From Gracilariopsis chorda (Eukaryota > Rhodophyta > Florideophyceae > Gracilariales > Gracilariaceae): DNA of 64,000 nucleotides. The DNA lies in contig NBIV01000220.1 of assembly GCA_003194525.1 (NCBI GenBank), positions 17,015-81,014 on the forward strand, in the 5' to 3' direction. Shown here in pieces: positions 9,906 to 21,540 of the stretch (position 1 is its first letter; each line of letters begins with the position of its first letter). The notes beneath the pieces are model-generated. The model was not told the origin of the DNA, searched no databases, and worked only from the letters and a program-made list of their open reading frames with translations. The position numbers and the translations under genes are program-made.

Positions 9906-11957
9906 TAACTTCGAACAAAAGCTCATGCAACAGACACAGAAACGTGCGTCCTGGCGCATCATAGCCGCTGTTGGACGTAAACGACCCGAGCAGCGCTCTG
10001 TTGTTGCGTTCATGGCCTTTTCACAGCGCGCGCAACCATAAAAGACAAAGAGGGATGCGGCAGGACCTGAAAGCACGGGCGCACAAAACGAAAGGTTTTG
10101 CGGTGAGGTAACGGAACTAAATCGAAGCAAGGAAGAAGGCGCATCAAATCGCGTATGCACTGCGTCACAATGCACTCTCCAGTTTGCACAGGCGTGGGCG
10201 TGAGCCAAAAGAGAAAGGCGCAGTGGCAAGGTGGGGCAGCGGGTTACTTGCGCACACGCTGGCGTCTGTTCCGGTTCGCACAACACATCTTCCTCAAGCC
10301 ATCGCCAGCGTCTCGCGTCCTTCGAACATCATCACATCGATGACCTTCAACAGCGACCGTCGATGAGAAAAATTTGAATTCTTGTTTCTTGTGCTTTCGC
10401 TGTCACTGTTGCGTGCGTACGCTGTGGGGCTGCGCTGCGCTGCCCCAAACCAAAGTTGCGCGTGCAAGCGTGCCGCAATCAGTCGCACGCGCTGGTTTTG
10501 TTAGACAATAGCACTCACAACGCTTACCGGTCATTACCTTCAGCGAGAGAGCAAGCAAAGTGAGCGTGCGCCATACCGTTGCCCCAGTTTGGTCTTCTAG
10601 ACGTCGTCCGGTGACTCAAAGGCTTGCGCACCCACCGCCCGCGGCAGTAGACGGGCTGTTCGCCGTGAACATCGGAGCGCCGTTTGAAAATCGTATACGT
10701 GGATTCGCGCACTTAGAGAATGCTGTACTAGAGCTTCGTCGTGTTGAGGGCACTCCTGTCGAATGGTGCACGTGTGTGAGCAATGTAGCCGCAACATTGA
10801 ATGGTACATGTGTGTGAGCGATGTAGCCCTAACATCCAATTCCAATAATCTGTGTATCTCTTCTTTCATGCACTTTGAGCATGCGATTGTACTTGGTGTC
10901 CCACGCCAAGTTCTCTATGTGGCTTGCGGAGGTACAGAAGTCCGTATCGTGGCTTTTTCATCGTTATTACAAGCTTGAAGACAAGCATATTGCACACATT
11001 GTATCATTTACTTATTTGTTGCGTTGCTTGTTGGATGCCGGGTTAGCACTTGCTATGAAGGGTACGGGGTGTTATGCGGCAACGAATGAGTGTAGTTGCG
11101 CTGATCAGTTTGCATTACTTGAAATCTCCATTGCACAATATGAGCTAGTGAATTACGACCCTGAACTGGTGATGTTGCAGTAGAGGGCATAGGCGAGAGA
11201 GAAGAGCGCCATGCAGTGTACCGTTGAAAGGACCGAGATCGGAAGAAGGTGAGATGGAGCGGGCGCAGGTGCAGAGAGTGGAGTGCCGATTCTGAGCGAC
11301 TGGAGTGCCAATTCTCAGCGACTGGATTGGCAATTCAGTACGATTGGAGATCGCTAACAATGGCAGCGCGCTCCAAGAGACTCTCTCACTCACAACCACC
11401 TACCGTCTACGATTTGCAGTAGCACAACATGCTATGTCACATTTCCGGTTTCCTACAGCCCGCCGTTATCTGCGCCCGCCCCACGCGTTCCATACGCCAC
11501 ACGCCATCCACAACGAACGCTTCTTACAATTCAATCCCACTCTCCAGCAGCACTCCACTCGCGCCGCGCTTTGTGACTGGTCTTTTGTTACGCATATCAA
11601 GCTCCAATGTCGCGCACTCACTGCCGCGCCGCGAGTGGACCCCGAAACAAGAGGAGTAGTGATGCTTCATGCTCGTGCCTTCGCTAAGCACCTGGGAGCT
11701 GTCGTGCACTCTTGGAAGAGCCATTGAATACATCAGAGCATACGACCAACGCATACCGCAAAACGTGAGGAGTGGCCACGTTATGTGCGTGGCAAAAGGT
11801 CAGCACGCCGAGCTGTAACAATGGGCGTTGTCATAATCATCGTTATGTCTGCAACATGGATCACAGCGCTGCCTTTGCTCGGTTTTCGTCAAAGCTCCGC
11901 GGGGAGCAGCGCGGGATCGCGATGTAGCGATGGGCTACTCACGCGCTCGCTCTCACG
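9906..11957. other. No supported gene
   Basis: Several short ORFs on both strands are basic, Cys/His-poor and differ in every frame. Near 11280-11335 the phrase GAGTGCC(G/A)ATTCT(C/G)AGCGACTGGA is repeated in tandem (about 28-bp unit). I find nothing else I can support. Confidence 0.5.
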
Positions 11958-12320
11958 ATGTTACGTAGCTCCAAGGTGATGGTAGATTGGCTCAGCTTCC
12001 TGCCCCCGCGTTGCGTTAAGCCGGTTGCTTTCTCGCCGTTGCTACAGCTCCTAGAAGAAGTACTTGTGCGCATGCTACATAAACTGGTGAAAGACGACGG
12101 TACGCAAAAGGCAGAAAACCCGCACGATCTGTGGAATGTTTCAATGACATGCACAAAGATGTACGAAGTGGTTAGGAAGATCTTGGACGAGATTTGCCCG
12201 ATGACGCACGTGCAGTTCGGGGAATATGTGCTGGGTGATGTTGAAATGAGGATTCCAGACGAAGTGGTGCAAGGCGTATTGCTGATGCTACGCAGCGGCA
12301 GGACAACACTAAATCGGTTG
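11958..12320 (+). CDS. F-box-like hypothetical protein, truncated by a repeat
   Basis: The reading frame gives LLQLLEEVLVRMLHKLV, then PHDLWNVSMTCTKMYEVVRK, which resembles the helix pattern of an F-box (LPxEVLxxIFxxL, then LxxVSxTCKxL). A second part reads PDEVVQGVLLMLRSGR. At about 12326 the frame runs straight into a diverged copy of the 364-bp repeat, so the C-terminus is either lost or supplied by repeat DNA. The F-box match is by eye only; the length before the repeat is about 120 residues. Confidence 0.35.
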
Positions 12321-12325
12321 GGTTC

Positions 12326-12690
12326 TTATAGTAGTTTTACTTGTAAGTATGGGCTAGGACAGCGTTTTAGGCGGTGTCGGCTTGGGCATGGTACTGACAC
12401 AGAACGTTGACCTAGTGGTGGAAACGCTGTATGCGCGTGTATGTGCATTTTTAAACCCTTGTGTGGAGATTGTTGTCCTGCAGGCACTGTATGATACATT
12501 CCGGACGGGCTGAAAAATGTGGAAACAGACTATACAAGACAACGTTTTGCAAAAACGTTCTCCTGGGTTCAAAACATTAATATTTTTCACCCCCGGTAGG
12601 ACGTGGTTTTGGAAGGATTTGGCACGTGCCTGGTGCGTGCACCACAAAAGCGGGTTTTCGAGGTACGTAAAGGCATGCTCCGTGCCAAAA
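12326..12690. repeat. Diverged copy of the ~364-bp unit
   Basis: It starts with TATAGTAGTTTTACTTGTAAG and keeps the order of landmarks seen at 2001-2364 (GGTGTCGGC, TGACACAGAACGTTGACCTAGTGGTGGAA, CGCTGTATG) with many substitutions. It therefore belongs to the same family but is much older than the copies at 2-3 kb and 45-47 kb. Confidence 0.65.
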
Positions 12691-14480
12691 TGAACGTGCT
12701 CTAGGACAACGTTCTTCGTGTATTACGTCAGACGCTTGCAAGTGGTTATGCGTGTGTACGTGAAGCGCAAATGCGCAATCTGAGCTGCGTTTGTCTTTGC
12801 TCCTGAGACATATGAGGCTTCGCAGAGCGGTTGTAGCAATTTTTGTTTGTTGAGGGGGGTAGGATTCGATTGTTCATGTTCGATATGTGGTTTTAGCGTT
12901 CATTACGCTTCGGAAGGGAAGCGGTTCTAAGGCAGCAGTTTTTTTAATAGAGTTTAGGGCTTTTACAGCGGCTTTGAAAGCTTGCGGTTACATGGTGTCC
13001 TATGTATGCTACAGGTTTTTAGCGGTTTTTAGTGGTTTCTTAACACACAGAGTTCTTTAGGGGCTTTAAGGGAACTTGCTTAAGCTTTAGGGTGTTTTCA
13101 CATATAGCTGTACAGCTTAGAATAGGGTTTTTATATCTCAATAGGGGTTTTAAGAAAGGGTTTTTACTACGAAATATTGGTGCTATGTAAACATTAGACG
13201 GGTTAGGGGTATCTACCCCTAACCCGTATCCCTGCTGAAACTTTGGGGTTTTTGATAATAGTGGTTTTTTCTTATAGTAGTGTGCTGGCAGTTTATGACA
13301 AAAGGCCTACAAATTGCTCAGGATTGAGCATCGAAGGGGTTTTTGTTATACAGAGAGCAAGATGTGCACGCGACGTTTAGTATGTTGGCCACAGGACAGC
13401 GTTTCTGTCGCGCAGAGTGAGGCGTGTCAGGTATTTCAGCAGATAATGTTCCGACACGTGGCACACGGTGGTTTACTAGTATGAGCTTAGAGTCTAGAGG
13501 AACTCTACATTCGCGTCTGGCGACACGAAATCACTCTTGTTGTGCAACGGCAGTTGTCTCACTGGGCACTGCGGAAGTCGTTTGTTAGACGCATTTTTGT
13601 AACAACTATCCTTGGTTGTAGGGTTGCCGAAACTTAGGCCTTATATGTAAATCTGTAGCAGTAGTTAATATGGGGCATATGGATTACTACTAATGTCGTG
13701 TAAGTTGAATACGGGGGAGTACGCAATCGGCTGGGGGTTATAGGAATAGGGGTTTTTGCACGCGACCGTTGGTTTGTGCACGAAACGAACACGTTCCTGT
13801 CGTGCACGCAGAGGTGTGTCGCACGACAACGCAAAGAATGTGTTGACACGTGGCAACGAATTGCTGAGGTTCATAAGCATACAGTGCAGAGGAACTATAC
13901 ACATGCGTCGCATGACAGGAACACGTTCCTGTCGCGCAATGTCAGTGGTATCGCTCGACACTGCCCAAGCCTCTGTTACATGTAGAGTACTAACGATGCA
14001 TGGTTTTCGAGCAGTACTAGCAAGCATGTGGCACATGGTGGTTTTTCGGTGAAGTAGTAGAGGTTTAAGCAAGTGTAGTTTGTTTACTTGGTTAGTACCA
14101 CGTGGCATTATGACGATCTAGTGCTTAGATACCAGGTTTTTGTACTGCACGTGAACCATAGGGTAGGAACTTGCGTACGTTCTTAGTGTGTACGTACTAC
14201 TTGGTGGGTTTCTAGGGTCGCTAGGCGTGTTACGTGCGGCGTGTTTAGGCGGTTTAGGGGTTCCTTCCATCCTTTGTACCCAAACAGGGAAGAAACTGAA
14301 GGAGGGGACTGGGTTGCAGTTCCACTATAAGTAATTTTGGTACAGAGTGAATAGGTTAGTGTGAGAGGGTTTTTAAAGGGATTAAGTGGCCATGTGTTTG
14401 GAACTCCCTGTAGGAATTAGCTCTAGGTGTATTAAACGAGTGGCGATTGCAACATATATATAAACGGGTTTTTAGTGTCC
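12691..14480. other. Telomere-like and palindromic short repeats, no gene
   Basis: About 12940-13240 holds scattered TTTAGGG/TTTTTAGGGG-like motifs and the perfect hairpin at 13198-13227. From 13360 to 14060 there are repeats with CTGTCG(T/C)GCA and GACAGGAAC..GTTCCTGTC cores, related to those at 17346-17552. A GACACGTGGCA / CATGTGGCACATGGTGG phrase recurs at 13454, 13844 and 14024. ORFs such as 13756-14052 follow the repeats and are not supported as genes. Confidence 0.6.
13198..13227. repeat. Perfect 14-bp inverted telomere-like motif
   Basis: ACGGGTTAGGGGTA, then TC, then TACCCCTAACCCGT: two 14-bp arms with no mismatch and a 2-base centre. The G-rich arm has GGGTTAGGGG, so it is a head-to-head fold-back of a telomere-like motif within a degenerate TTTAGGG region. 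Confidence 0.85.
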
Positions 14481-14481
14481 T

Positions 14482-16962
14482 TTACGACGTAGTACTAAAG
14501 AAAGTTTTCAATTGACTCACTAGAGCATGGTGCGGCTCGTCAGTTGATTTCAAACCAGCAAGCGTCCAGAAAGGTAACCTTTGGTGTATCTGGGCGTCCT
14601 TGAAACGGGAATCGATGCAAATGACGGCGCCATAGTCATGTTTATGTCTAATCACTCTCCCCAACGCTTGGTTTAAAGCACTGAAGGCTTGGTTGTAGTA
14701 CCATTCATTGCCAGTGAGAACGGATAGTCTGTGCTGCACATATGTTGCTCGGCGATCAAGCCACATTCGCTTGCACTGAACGGGGAGGTGCATGAGGTAT
14801 GGGAGTGGGATGCCGATGAGTATGACAGCTCGAGAAGCCTCATTTTTGAAGTCACCTCCCTCAGAAAGTTTACCCCTGTACACCGCAAATAACACAGCTC
14901 CACCGTTATGCTTTGCTGCGTGGGATTATGATGCGAGAACAGAGTCAAAGTGTGGTCCTCGGTTTTTAGGTTCTGTTAGAACAGATTGCTTTGCAGCAAT
15001 CATTGAAGCCCAAATCCCGGAATTCTGCCAGCTGTTCTGTAAAGTTCGTACCAATGTGTAGCTTGGAAGAAAGAAGAGTATTACGTGTGGAATAACATGG
15101 AAACAATGTAGGAGAGCGTTTCCCAGTTCTTGTTGAAAGTTGGGGTTTGTCGCACCACGAGATGTGGCTGAGAAAGGGTAATTTGAAGGACGTCGGGTTG
15201 CCAAAGCAAGAAATAATTGGTTCTGCACATCCGCCACATGGGGGAGGGTGCTCCGTATGTGGACATGGGTTCCTATTTCGTAGCACAAAGCGTCCATGGG
15301 TTTGAGGGTACCGGAGGTTAGAGTAACCGTTCGAGCGACTTCCACAACCTCTCTAAAATACACGGAAGCGGTCATGAACAGAAAACTGAGTTGTACCTTC
15401 GTTCCTGTGGGTTCTTCATAAGTGCGGGTTACAGCCATGGTAAATGCGTCGGGCTCACGGAGGAAGTATTCGAGGGAGTTGAGAACGCGAGCCGTGCATT
15501 GGAAGCCGTTCTGGAGAATTTCGTTCAAAGCGCGGACATTACGTTTCATATCAGAATTCTTACCGGGTTGTTCAGCGGTGATGCCAGGGCGTTGCGCGAT
15601 GTTTAGGGTTGGAATAGAATTGACCCGCTGATGTTTCTTTGTTTTAAGAAAATCGCGAAACAGCTGTGGTAAATGACTGTGGTTGAACCTTCCAAAGTAT
15701 GTATCTGCAGATGGCCACGAGGGGAGTTGGGCGGGGGTTATGTCTGCATCAGACAAATATTTTAGTAATCGAGAGCCTTGGAAGATTGGTTCATCGAAGT
15801 GGTTGGTGTTGAAAGCCGGAGCCTCTGCCAGTACTAGTTCACTGAGATGTACCATTTTGAATAGCATTTCAGAAATGACGTGCAAACTGGTGTGGAACGG
15901 TTCGTTAGTGTTTTGGCAACTAAGAATGTCCGTTGCTAGCTGAGCAGCGTTAAACAAAGTTTGGATATCAACCACGAAGCTGGAAAACTCGCGAGCAAGA
16001 TCCTCTATATTGTGAGCTTCGTCGAAAATGACGATGTGGTTAGAAACGTCGAGCCCACGTGCATTTCTGCACACTTTGTCCAAAATATAGTTGTATGGGC
16101 AGAACACTAACTGAGCATTATGGAAAAGATTATGTCTCGCATAATACGGGCAGCCTTGGAAGCTCCGTTCGAGTTGAACTAAATCCTCGATATCCCAAGG
16201 TTCAGGGTTTTTGGTCTTGTAGGTGCAACGCATATCTGTTCCGGACGTAAAATGACAACCACGGGCGCCGTAAATGAGGGCTTTGCATAAGTCGCCTTTT
16301 TTGTCAATTGGTGAGTTCTGAACAAGAGGATTGATACAGTGCTCATTTCGCGACCCTAAAATCGCTATCCGAGGTGCGTAATCGGTTTTCTGTAGTTCCA
16401 AGTCCACTTGTGATATCTTGGCGTGGGTTCTTGTCACGTAGAACACCCGAGGCTCCCAAGTATTAGAGGCATTGAAGGACAATTCTTCAAGGCAATGTGG
16501 CTCGTGATGAGACGAAGATGTGCGGGTGGGGTCTGGAACGAGTTCTGAAAACAAATTCGTACTTATAGTGACTGCATTGTGGGAACCTGGACGGAAATGC
16601 ACAAGCCTTTGCCATGTGGTATCTGCAAAGTGCTTAGGCGGCTCGAAGTCGTCGTCTTGGAGATGAATATCGTCATAGTTATTACCCTCTGAGTTAAGAG
16701 CACTACACGCAGATGATGGACACGCATTGTGGATAGTAGTCGAGCTTGCATCAACGGGGTTTTCATAATCGACAATTTATTGGCGGAGAGCGAGTGTCGA
16801 ACATAATAGGGCGAGCGTTTTTCCTGTACCTGTCGGAGATTCGATGATTGCGTGTTGGCGTTTTTTGCCCGAGATTATGACCGACTGCATCAGTGCGAAC
16901 TGAATGCCATAAGATTGATGGGGGAATGAAACGGGAACGCCTGCAATTGGAAACAATGGCAT
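14482..16962 (-). pseudogene. FANCJ/BRIP1-like XPD-family DNA helicase with two in-frame stops
   Basis: A single frame of 827 codons carries the hallmarks of FANCJ, a 5'-3' DNA helicase of interstrand-crosslink repair. Walker A (ESPTGTGKTLALLC) follows GVPVSFPHQSYGIQFALM. Four Fe-S cysteines lie at codons 225, 236, 246 and 271 (LCKA, GCHF, RCTY, GCPYY). Next come WDIEDLV, CPYNYILD and DEAH at 314-317 (FDEAHNIEDLA), then VTLTSGTL, FLPSYTLV, RGKLSEGGDF and motif VI QALGRVIRHKHD at about 765. Two TAA codons interrupt it, at 16777-16779 (after LALRQ) and 14926-14928 (in LAS-SHAAKHNGGAV, where relatives have a Tyr pair). No frameshift is seen. A TTTCCAATTGCAG/G sequence just before GVPV is a good 3' splice site, so an upstream exon is likely. 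The BRCA1-binding tail of the animal protein is absent. I call it a pseudogene; a sequencing error or readthrough cannot be excluded. Confidence 0.85.
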
Positions 16963-17345
16963 ATTGGTTTAAAGATGGATGTTTATGAGAAAAGGGGGTG
17001 TATAACGTGGGGCAGCGGATCGCAGAGCGTTGATGGAGGGGTTCAGACAGCCGGAAGAACAGATAGGGCCTCTCGCTATAACAGGAAGCTGAGGAGGTTA
17101 TATGCCGTGTGAATGACAGTATGTGCGTAGTGTAGTGCATCAATAACCAAGCGTTACGATTGTGCAAAAGCGGTTGTGACCTTCCACGAGTGAAGTGACA
17201 AAGTTACACGTGTGGTTGTTTGGCACAGGCGCCCCGTGGTGACAAGAAATTTGTAGAGATTCAGATGTATGGGGTTTTTGTTACAACATCTTGATCCACT
17301 TTGAGAGCAATAATTTGGCTCTGCAGAAAACGTGATGTGTCGAGC
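16963..17345. other. 5' flank of the FANCJ-like gene, no ORF supported
   Basis: The minus strand holds a candidate 3' splice site (TTTCCAATTGCAG, about 16945-16957) adjoining the coding frame. ORFs here lack domains. An upstream exon of the helicase may lie in this stretch but I cannot place it. Confidence 0.35.
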
Positions 17346-17552
17346 GACACGAGTGTGTTTGAACGACAGGAACCGGTTCCTGTCTTGCGAGCAAAGTGGC
17401 AGCCGCGCACAGCGCGACCTGTGTCGGGCGACACGAGTGTGTTTGCACGACAGGAACCGGTTCCTGTCTTGCGAGCACAGCGGCAGCTGGGCACAGCGCG
17501 ACCTGTGTCCAGCGACAGGAGTGTGTTTTCTTGACAGGGACCCGTTCGTGTT
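17346..17552. repeat. 84-bp tandem repeat with 20-bp perfect palindromes
   Basis: Units repeat with a period of 84. GACAGGAACCGGTTCCTGTC is a perfect 20-bp palindrome at 17365-17384 and again at 17449-17468; a degenerate third copy is at 17533-17552. Each palindrome is followed by TTGCGAGCA(A/C)AG and preceded by CGACACGAGTGTGTTT. A near-identical core (GACAGGAAC-AC-GTTCCTGTC) is at 13914-13933, so these cores lie on both sides of the FANCJ-like gene. Operator-like symmetry is possible; so is a short satellite. Confidence 0.85.
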
Positions 17553-17771
17553 TTGTAATCACATTTGCAAGGACCACGCAGGTTGCGCCAAGCGAAACAT
17601 TTGCCTTGCGAGGACGTTAAGCCGCTGCTTTTGTGGAACGATGCGCATTGCCCTTGTAGGGCGGGATAGGCGTTCTGGCATCGCTTGCGTTAAACGCGTA
17701 TGGATGGATGCTCATAGGGCCATAACGGCTGAATTTATAACGCCTATATATTACATGATAGAATGCGTTGC

Positions 17772-20700
17772 TCAGCACCAAGTGATGAGGCGGGCGAGGT
17801 TGGGCACCGAACGAGAATCCGAGGCTGTTACCCACGCATGGAATAGGTAGTGCCTGTGCTTATCTTTGTTTGCCGTGTTCATGATCTCCGTCTTCAAGTA
17901 GTTGTAACGCGTTTGGCTGCTTAGGTCAAACAGTGCAGCTGCGATGCTATCCTGCATATCCGAAGATTTGCGCCACAGTACCCATGCGGCTTGTCGAAGT
18001 GCGATGAATTCACAGTGCCTGGTACCAAACGTTGCTGGAGAAGCATACGTTTTAAACCCTTTGTAGTACCCCATGTGACATTGGTAACATGTACTAGGTG
18101 CTCCTTTTTTCACGTTGCAGAGCGAAGTTTGATGAAGAGACGAGAAGCAATGGAAGCATCTTCCTTTTCCATATGCACAGGAATGTTGTTCTTTGGAAAC
18201 CACACGATGTTCGTTCATCAAGCATGGTATGCAGACGGAGGTGAAACACCGTGCCAGCTCTTGGATGTGGTGTACGAGAACCTGTGGGGACGTACTTTCC
18301 AGCTCGTGAAAGGCATTTGCCGATGACTGTGGTGGCGTACAGTTTTCCCCGGCCTCTTCAAGTATTTTCTGAGTTGGATTCCGTTGGGGCTCACCGGTGT
18401 CCATCCTTGCTTCATGCACATCTCTGGATAAGTCAGGCAGCATCAGTAACGGTTGCAGTTCAAAGTCAAGTTCTTCATCGTCTTCAGCATGATGTCTCGG
18501 TAGGGGTGTTACAATGGCTCTGACGTGGGTTTTCAGAGATGGCGTCGAATTAACTGGGTTTTTTATACTGCCTTGTTCAACTGGCTTTGTAGGGTCGGTG
18601 TGTGGGGTGGAGGATCTGGAACCATTGCGTTTGTTACACACATCACAGTTGAGAACCTGGGGGCTGAATAAGCAAATACCGGGTTGAGTGCCATCAACGT
18701 ACCCGTACAATGCGTTTCGCCGACAAACTGCGTCCGATTCCATCCACGCATTAGAGCTATTCCATCAGTTCTGAGCCATTGCGTCTAAGTAGATTCTGCT
18801 GATATCGTGCTTATTTGGATTATTGGTCGTACATAACAAATCCCTTATCTTCTGTAAATAAGACTTGCAGTATATTGTGACACACTTGGCAGGTTTTTTG
18901 TCTTGACCCGCTCTGCCGGCTTGCTGCGCGAGCTCCACTAAGCTTGCTACACCTCCCAAGTTGTAAACGATACGCACATCAGGTGTGTCAAGTCCGGTTC
19001 CAAATGCCACTGTGTAAATCATTATTAGGACTTGCCTGGGGTAACAATTTGCGGTTTGTGGAGGTTGAGGGGACATCCAATTGTGATGTGTGTTGGTCTT
19101 GTCGTTGTCTGCGAGTCCTGCATGGTAAAGTAAGAGGGTGAGGGATATATCATGGTTTGTATCTGACCACGGCATTGTGTCCTGTTGGGTAAGGTAAGTG
19201 TGGCAATATTCTGCGTCTGATCTCGTCAGGGAAAAGAGCATAATTCGAACCACCCGATCGTTCGTTGTGAGTAAGAAATTGGAAACATCGTTTGCGAAGA
19301 CGTGTAGTGCCTGCTCGATAAATTGAGAAAATGTAGATCGATAGAGGCTGGTATCTGCCCGGTAACGCTTCAAACTAATGGGGATTGCGGTGGTTGAGAG
19401 GTCTGTTACGATAAAGGATATATTGTCTCGGGCGGTGCAGGTGTGATAAAGGGAGGCAGCTGAAATTTGGAGTTGGGATAGTAGTAATGGTCTATCGGCA
19501 GGAGGAAGGGTTGCACTCAGCATCACTCGAAAAACTTGAACGGGTACATAGTGTAGACCCACATGCATATGCGCCAGAGCCGGGCGGAAGTGTTGCCACA
19601 TCAGACAGCAGTGCACCTCGTCAAGTACAATGCGTGCAAGGCCCCGGTGGTGTGTTAAGTGTTGAACTAAAGAATGAAAGGCTTCCGAAGCCACCATTTT
19701 CAACGATAGTATGCATACATCTGCAAATTCTTCTCGTCCGTCATGACGTGGGGTCGTTGAGCACTCTAGATCGAATCTTGTAACCCTCTGCACGTATTCT
19801 GCCGCCAAGGCTTTTAGAGGAACAACGATGATAGATGTCATAACGCCTTTTTCCATGTACATCTGTAGTAAGACTGACAACGTTTTCCCATAAGACGTGG
19901 GCATCAAAACTAGCATTGCTTCTCTCTTCTCCCATACCGCAGCGGTTATAACAAACTGTGCATGCGATTTGAACAGAGCCGTATCGTTGCGTAACCCTTC
20001 CCTGAGGGCTTCCAGAAACCTTGGTATTAAGTGTTCGTATACTGTCGGAGCTGGAGTATACAACACGGCACCTCCTCTCTGCAGCTCTCGTCGCTCTACA
20101 GACCCCGACCCGGGCGACATGTACGGGAATGTCTTCTTACTGGATTTGGTCGGAGTAGAGTGGTTGCCGTCCTGGATGGAAAGGGGCTTCGCAGCGGGAT
20201 CTGCTCGCGTTTTGGAACCACCTTCTGAGACGATAACCTCATCTAAGGGATTCGGGCTTGGTCGCTTCTTTGCGGTCTGGGCTGGGAAAACATTTACGAT
20301 TCCGAGAAGGGTGTGCCATTGCGTAGACCATTCCCTATATTTCGAAAGGTCACTTCTTCGTAAGCCGGTTATATCTGTAGGGGTGCGAGCATAGAGCATT
20401 TCAGCTGTGTGAGCGGAGTGTCCAGCTTGATTGTGGGCTGTTTGAAAGAACTCTTCCATGATAGACTTTGAAAAAGAGTTTTCAATGCCCTTAGCAAGTG
20501 TAGAAGAAAGTACGCAGGTGATACCCGCGGAGAAGTTGCGGTAGTCAGCAAATGTGATATTGTATCCAGCAGCTGAGAAACGAACTGCGACTATATGTCG
20601 AATTGCTTTTGCAGTAAGCGCTGCTCCCTGAACGGCAAAAAGCAGCTTCCACTGGATGTCTTTCTTCTCTTCGCCGAACAACAAGGATACAAACAGAGTT

Positions 20701-20975
20701 TCAACGGGGCGGATGAGTGTGAAGTACGTTAAAAGCACCCACGCCGTTTTAGGGTCCGAGAATCTGGGTACTGGGCGCGCGCCGCCAGTTGTGTTCTGTG
20801 TTTTCATGTATCGAGTGATTAGAACCGGTTTAGAGTCCAGGAGAATAAGAGAACGGATATGGGTGTCGTCGTTATGCAAGCAGTAAGATTCAATTTTGGT
20901 TTCTCTCGCTGGAGATCCAGAAGTCAGATGCAGCGGCACCAGCAGTCGTTCTTGAACCTTTTTGACGTACGTCAA
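17772..20975 (-). pseudogene. Telomere-linked RecQ-like helicase (TLH type), one in-frame TGA
   Basis: The 1068-codon frame is broken only by TGA at 18765-18767 (codon 737). Residues about 1-225 form the TLH N-terminal block (LHLTSGSPARET, TYFTLIRPVE, QAGHSAHTAEMLYART, LSKYREWSTQWHTLLG). The RecQ-like core follows: Walker A-like MPTSYGKT (359-365), VVPLKALA, DEVH (452-455) with an FRPALAHM tail, MLSATLPP, FSLTRSDAEY, IYTVAFGTGLDTPDVRIVYNLGG and QQAGRAGQDKKPAKC. After the TGA the same frame gives the cysteine signature CRRNALYGYVDG...CDVCN, typical of the C-terminal end of these proteins, so the stop is inside the gene. Walker A reads TSYGKT instead of TGxGKT. Sequence similar to the N-terminus continues upstream to about 21020 before a TAA. 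The family is subtelomeric in fungi; two fragments of the same gene lie in the long repeats of this window. Recently inactivated, or recoded, is my reading. Confidence 0.8.
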
Positions 20976-21149
20976 CCAACGTAATATACCATTTCTAAGC
21001 AGGAGAAATCGAGTACAGATTTATTTGGGGTACCTTTCCACCTTGCGTCGATCCATCTCACTATTCGCGTGCCAATCTCCGTGCATTCATTCAGGACATC
21101 AACGTACGAGACGTCTTTCCGAAGTTGCACTATGTGATCCAGCCCAAGT

Positions 21150-21540
21150 CAAGCTTGGTGTGCAAGCTGTACAATCCATGCATAGCAAGCAACATCAACA
21201 ACAAAATGCGGACACAGCAGTGGTTATCCTCTTACAAGCAGCGGAACAAGGAGTAGTCGTACGTGGATACGAAGGAACTAGAAGTGCCGCAGTCAGTGCT
21301 ATTTACGCAGGTGCAGGTTCAAACCTTGAAAATGTTTTAGGTGTGGGGCCAACCATGATGAGAACGCTCTTTGTGGATGCGACTGGTGTATAACCAGTGG
21401 AACCTCAAGTACCGTGCTTTGTAGAAGGAACCGTCACAGAAGAGAACGCTGTACTGAAAACTGCTGCTGATGCTGCGGGAGCTGGGACGACTGCGAATGC
21501 ACTGTTGACCGATGAAATGTATTCCGCAATGTCGTTCTGA
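21150..21540 (+). pseudogene. Unidentified Ala-rich coding remnant
   Basis: One frame reads HSKQHQQQNADTAVVILLQA, then EGTRSAAVSAIYAGAGSN, then MMRTLFVDATGV, a TAA at 21391-21393, and continues in the same frame with PVEPQVPCFVEGTVTEENAV and AADAAGAGTTANALLTDEM before a final TGA near 21540. The start is unclear. No family was recognised. It lies just upstream of the TLH-like gene on the opposite strand. Confidence 0.35.

Noticed and set aside
13380-17552. CRISPR-like array from the regularly spaced palindromes
   Set aside because: Units are direct 84-bp tandem repeats with conserved spacers, in a eukaryotic context, without cas genes.
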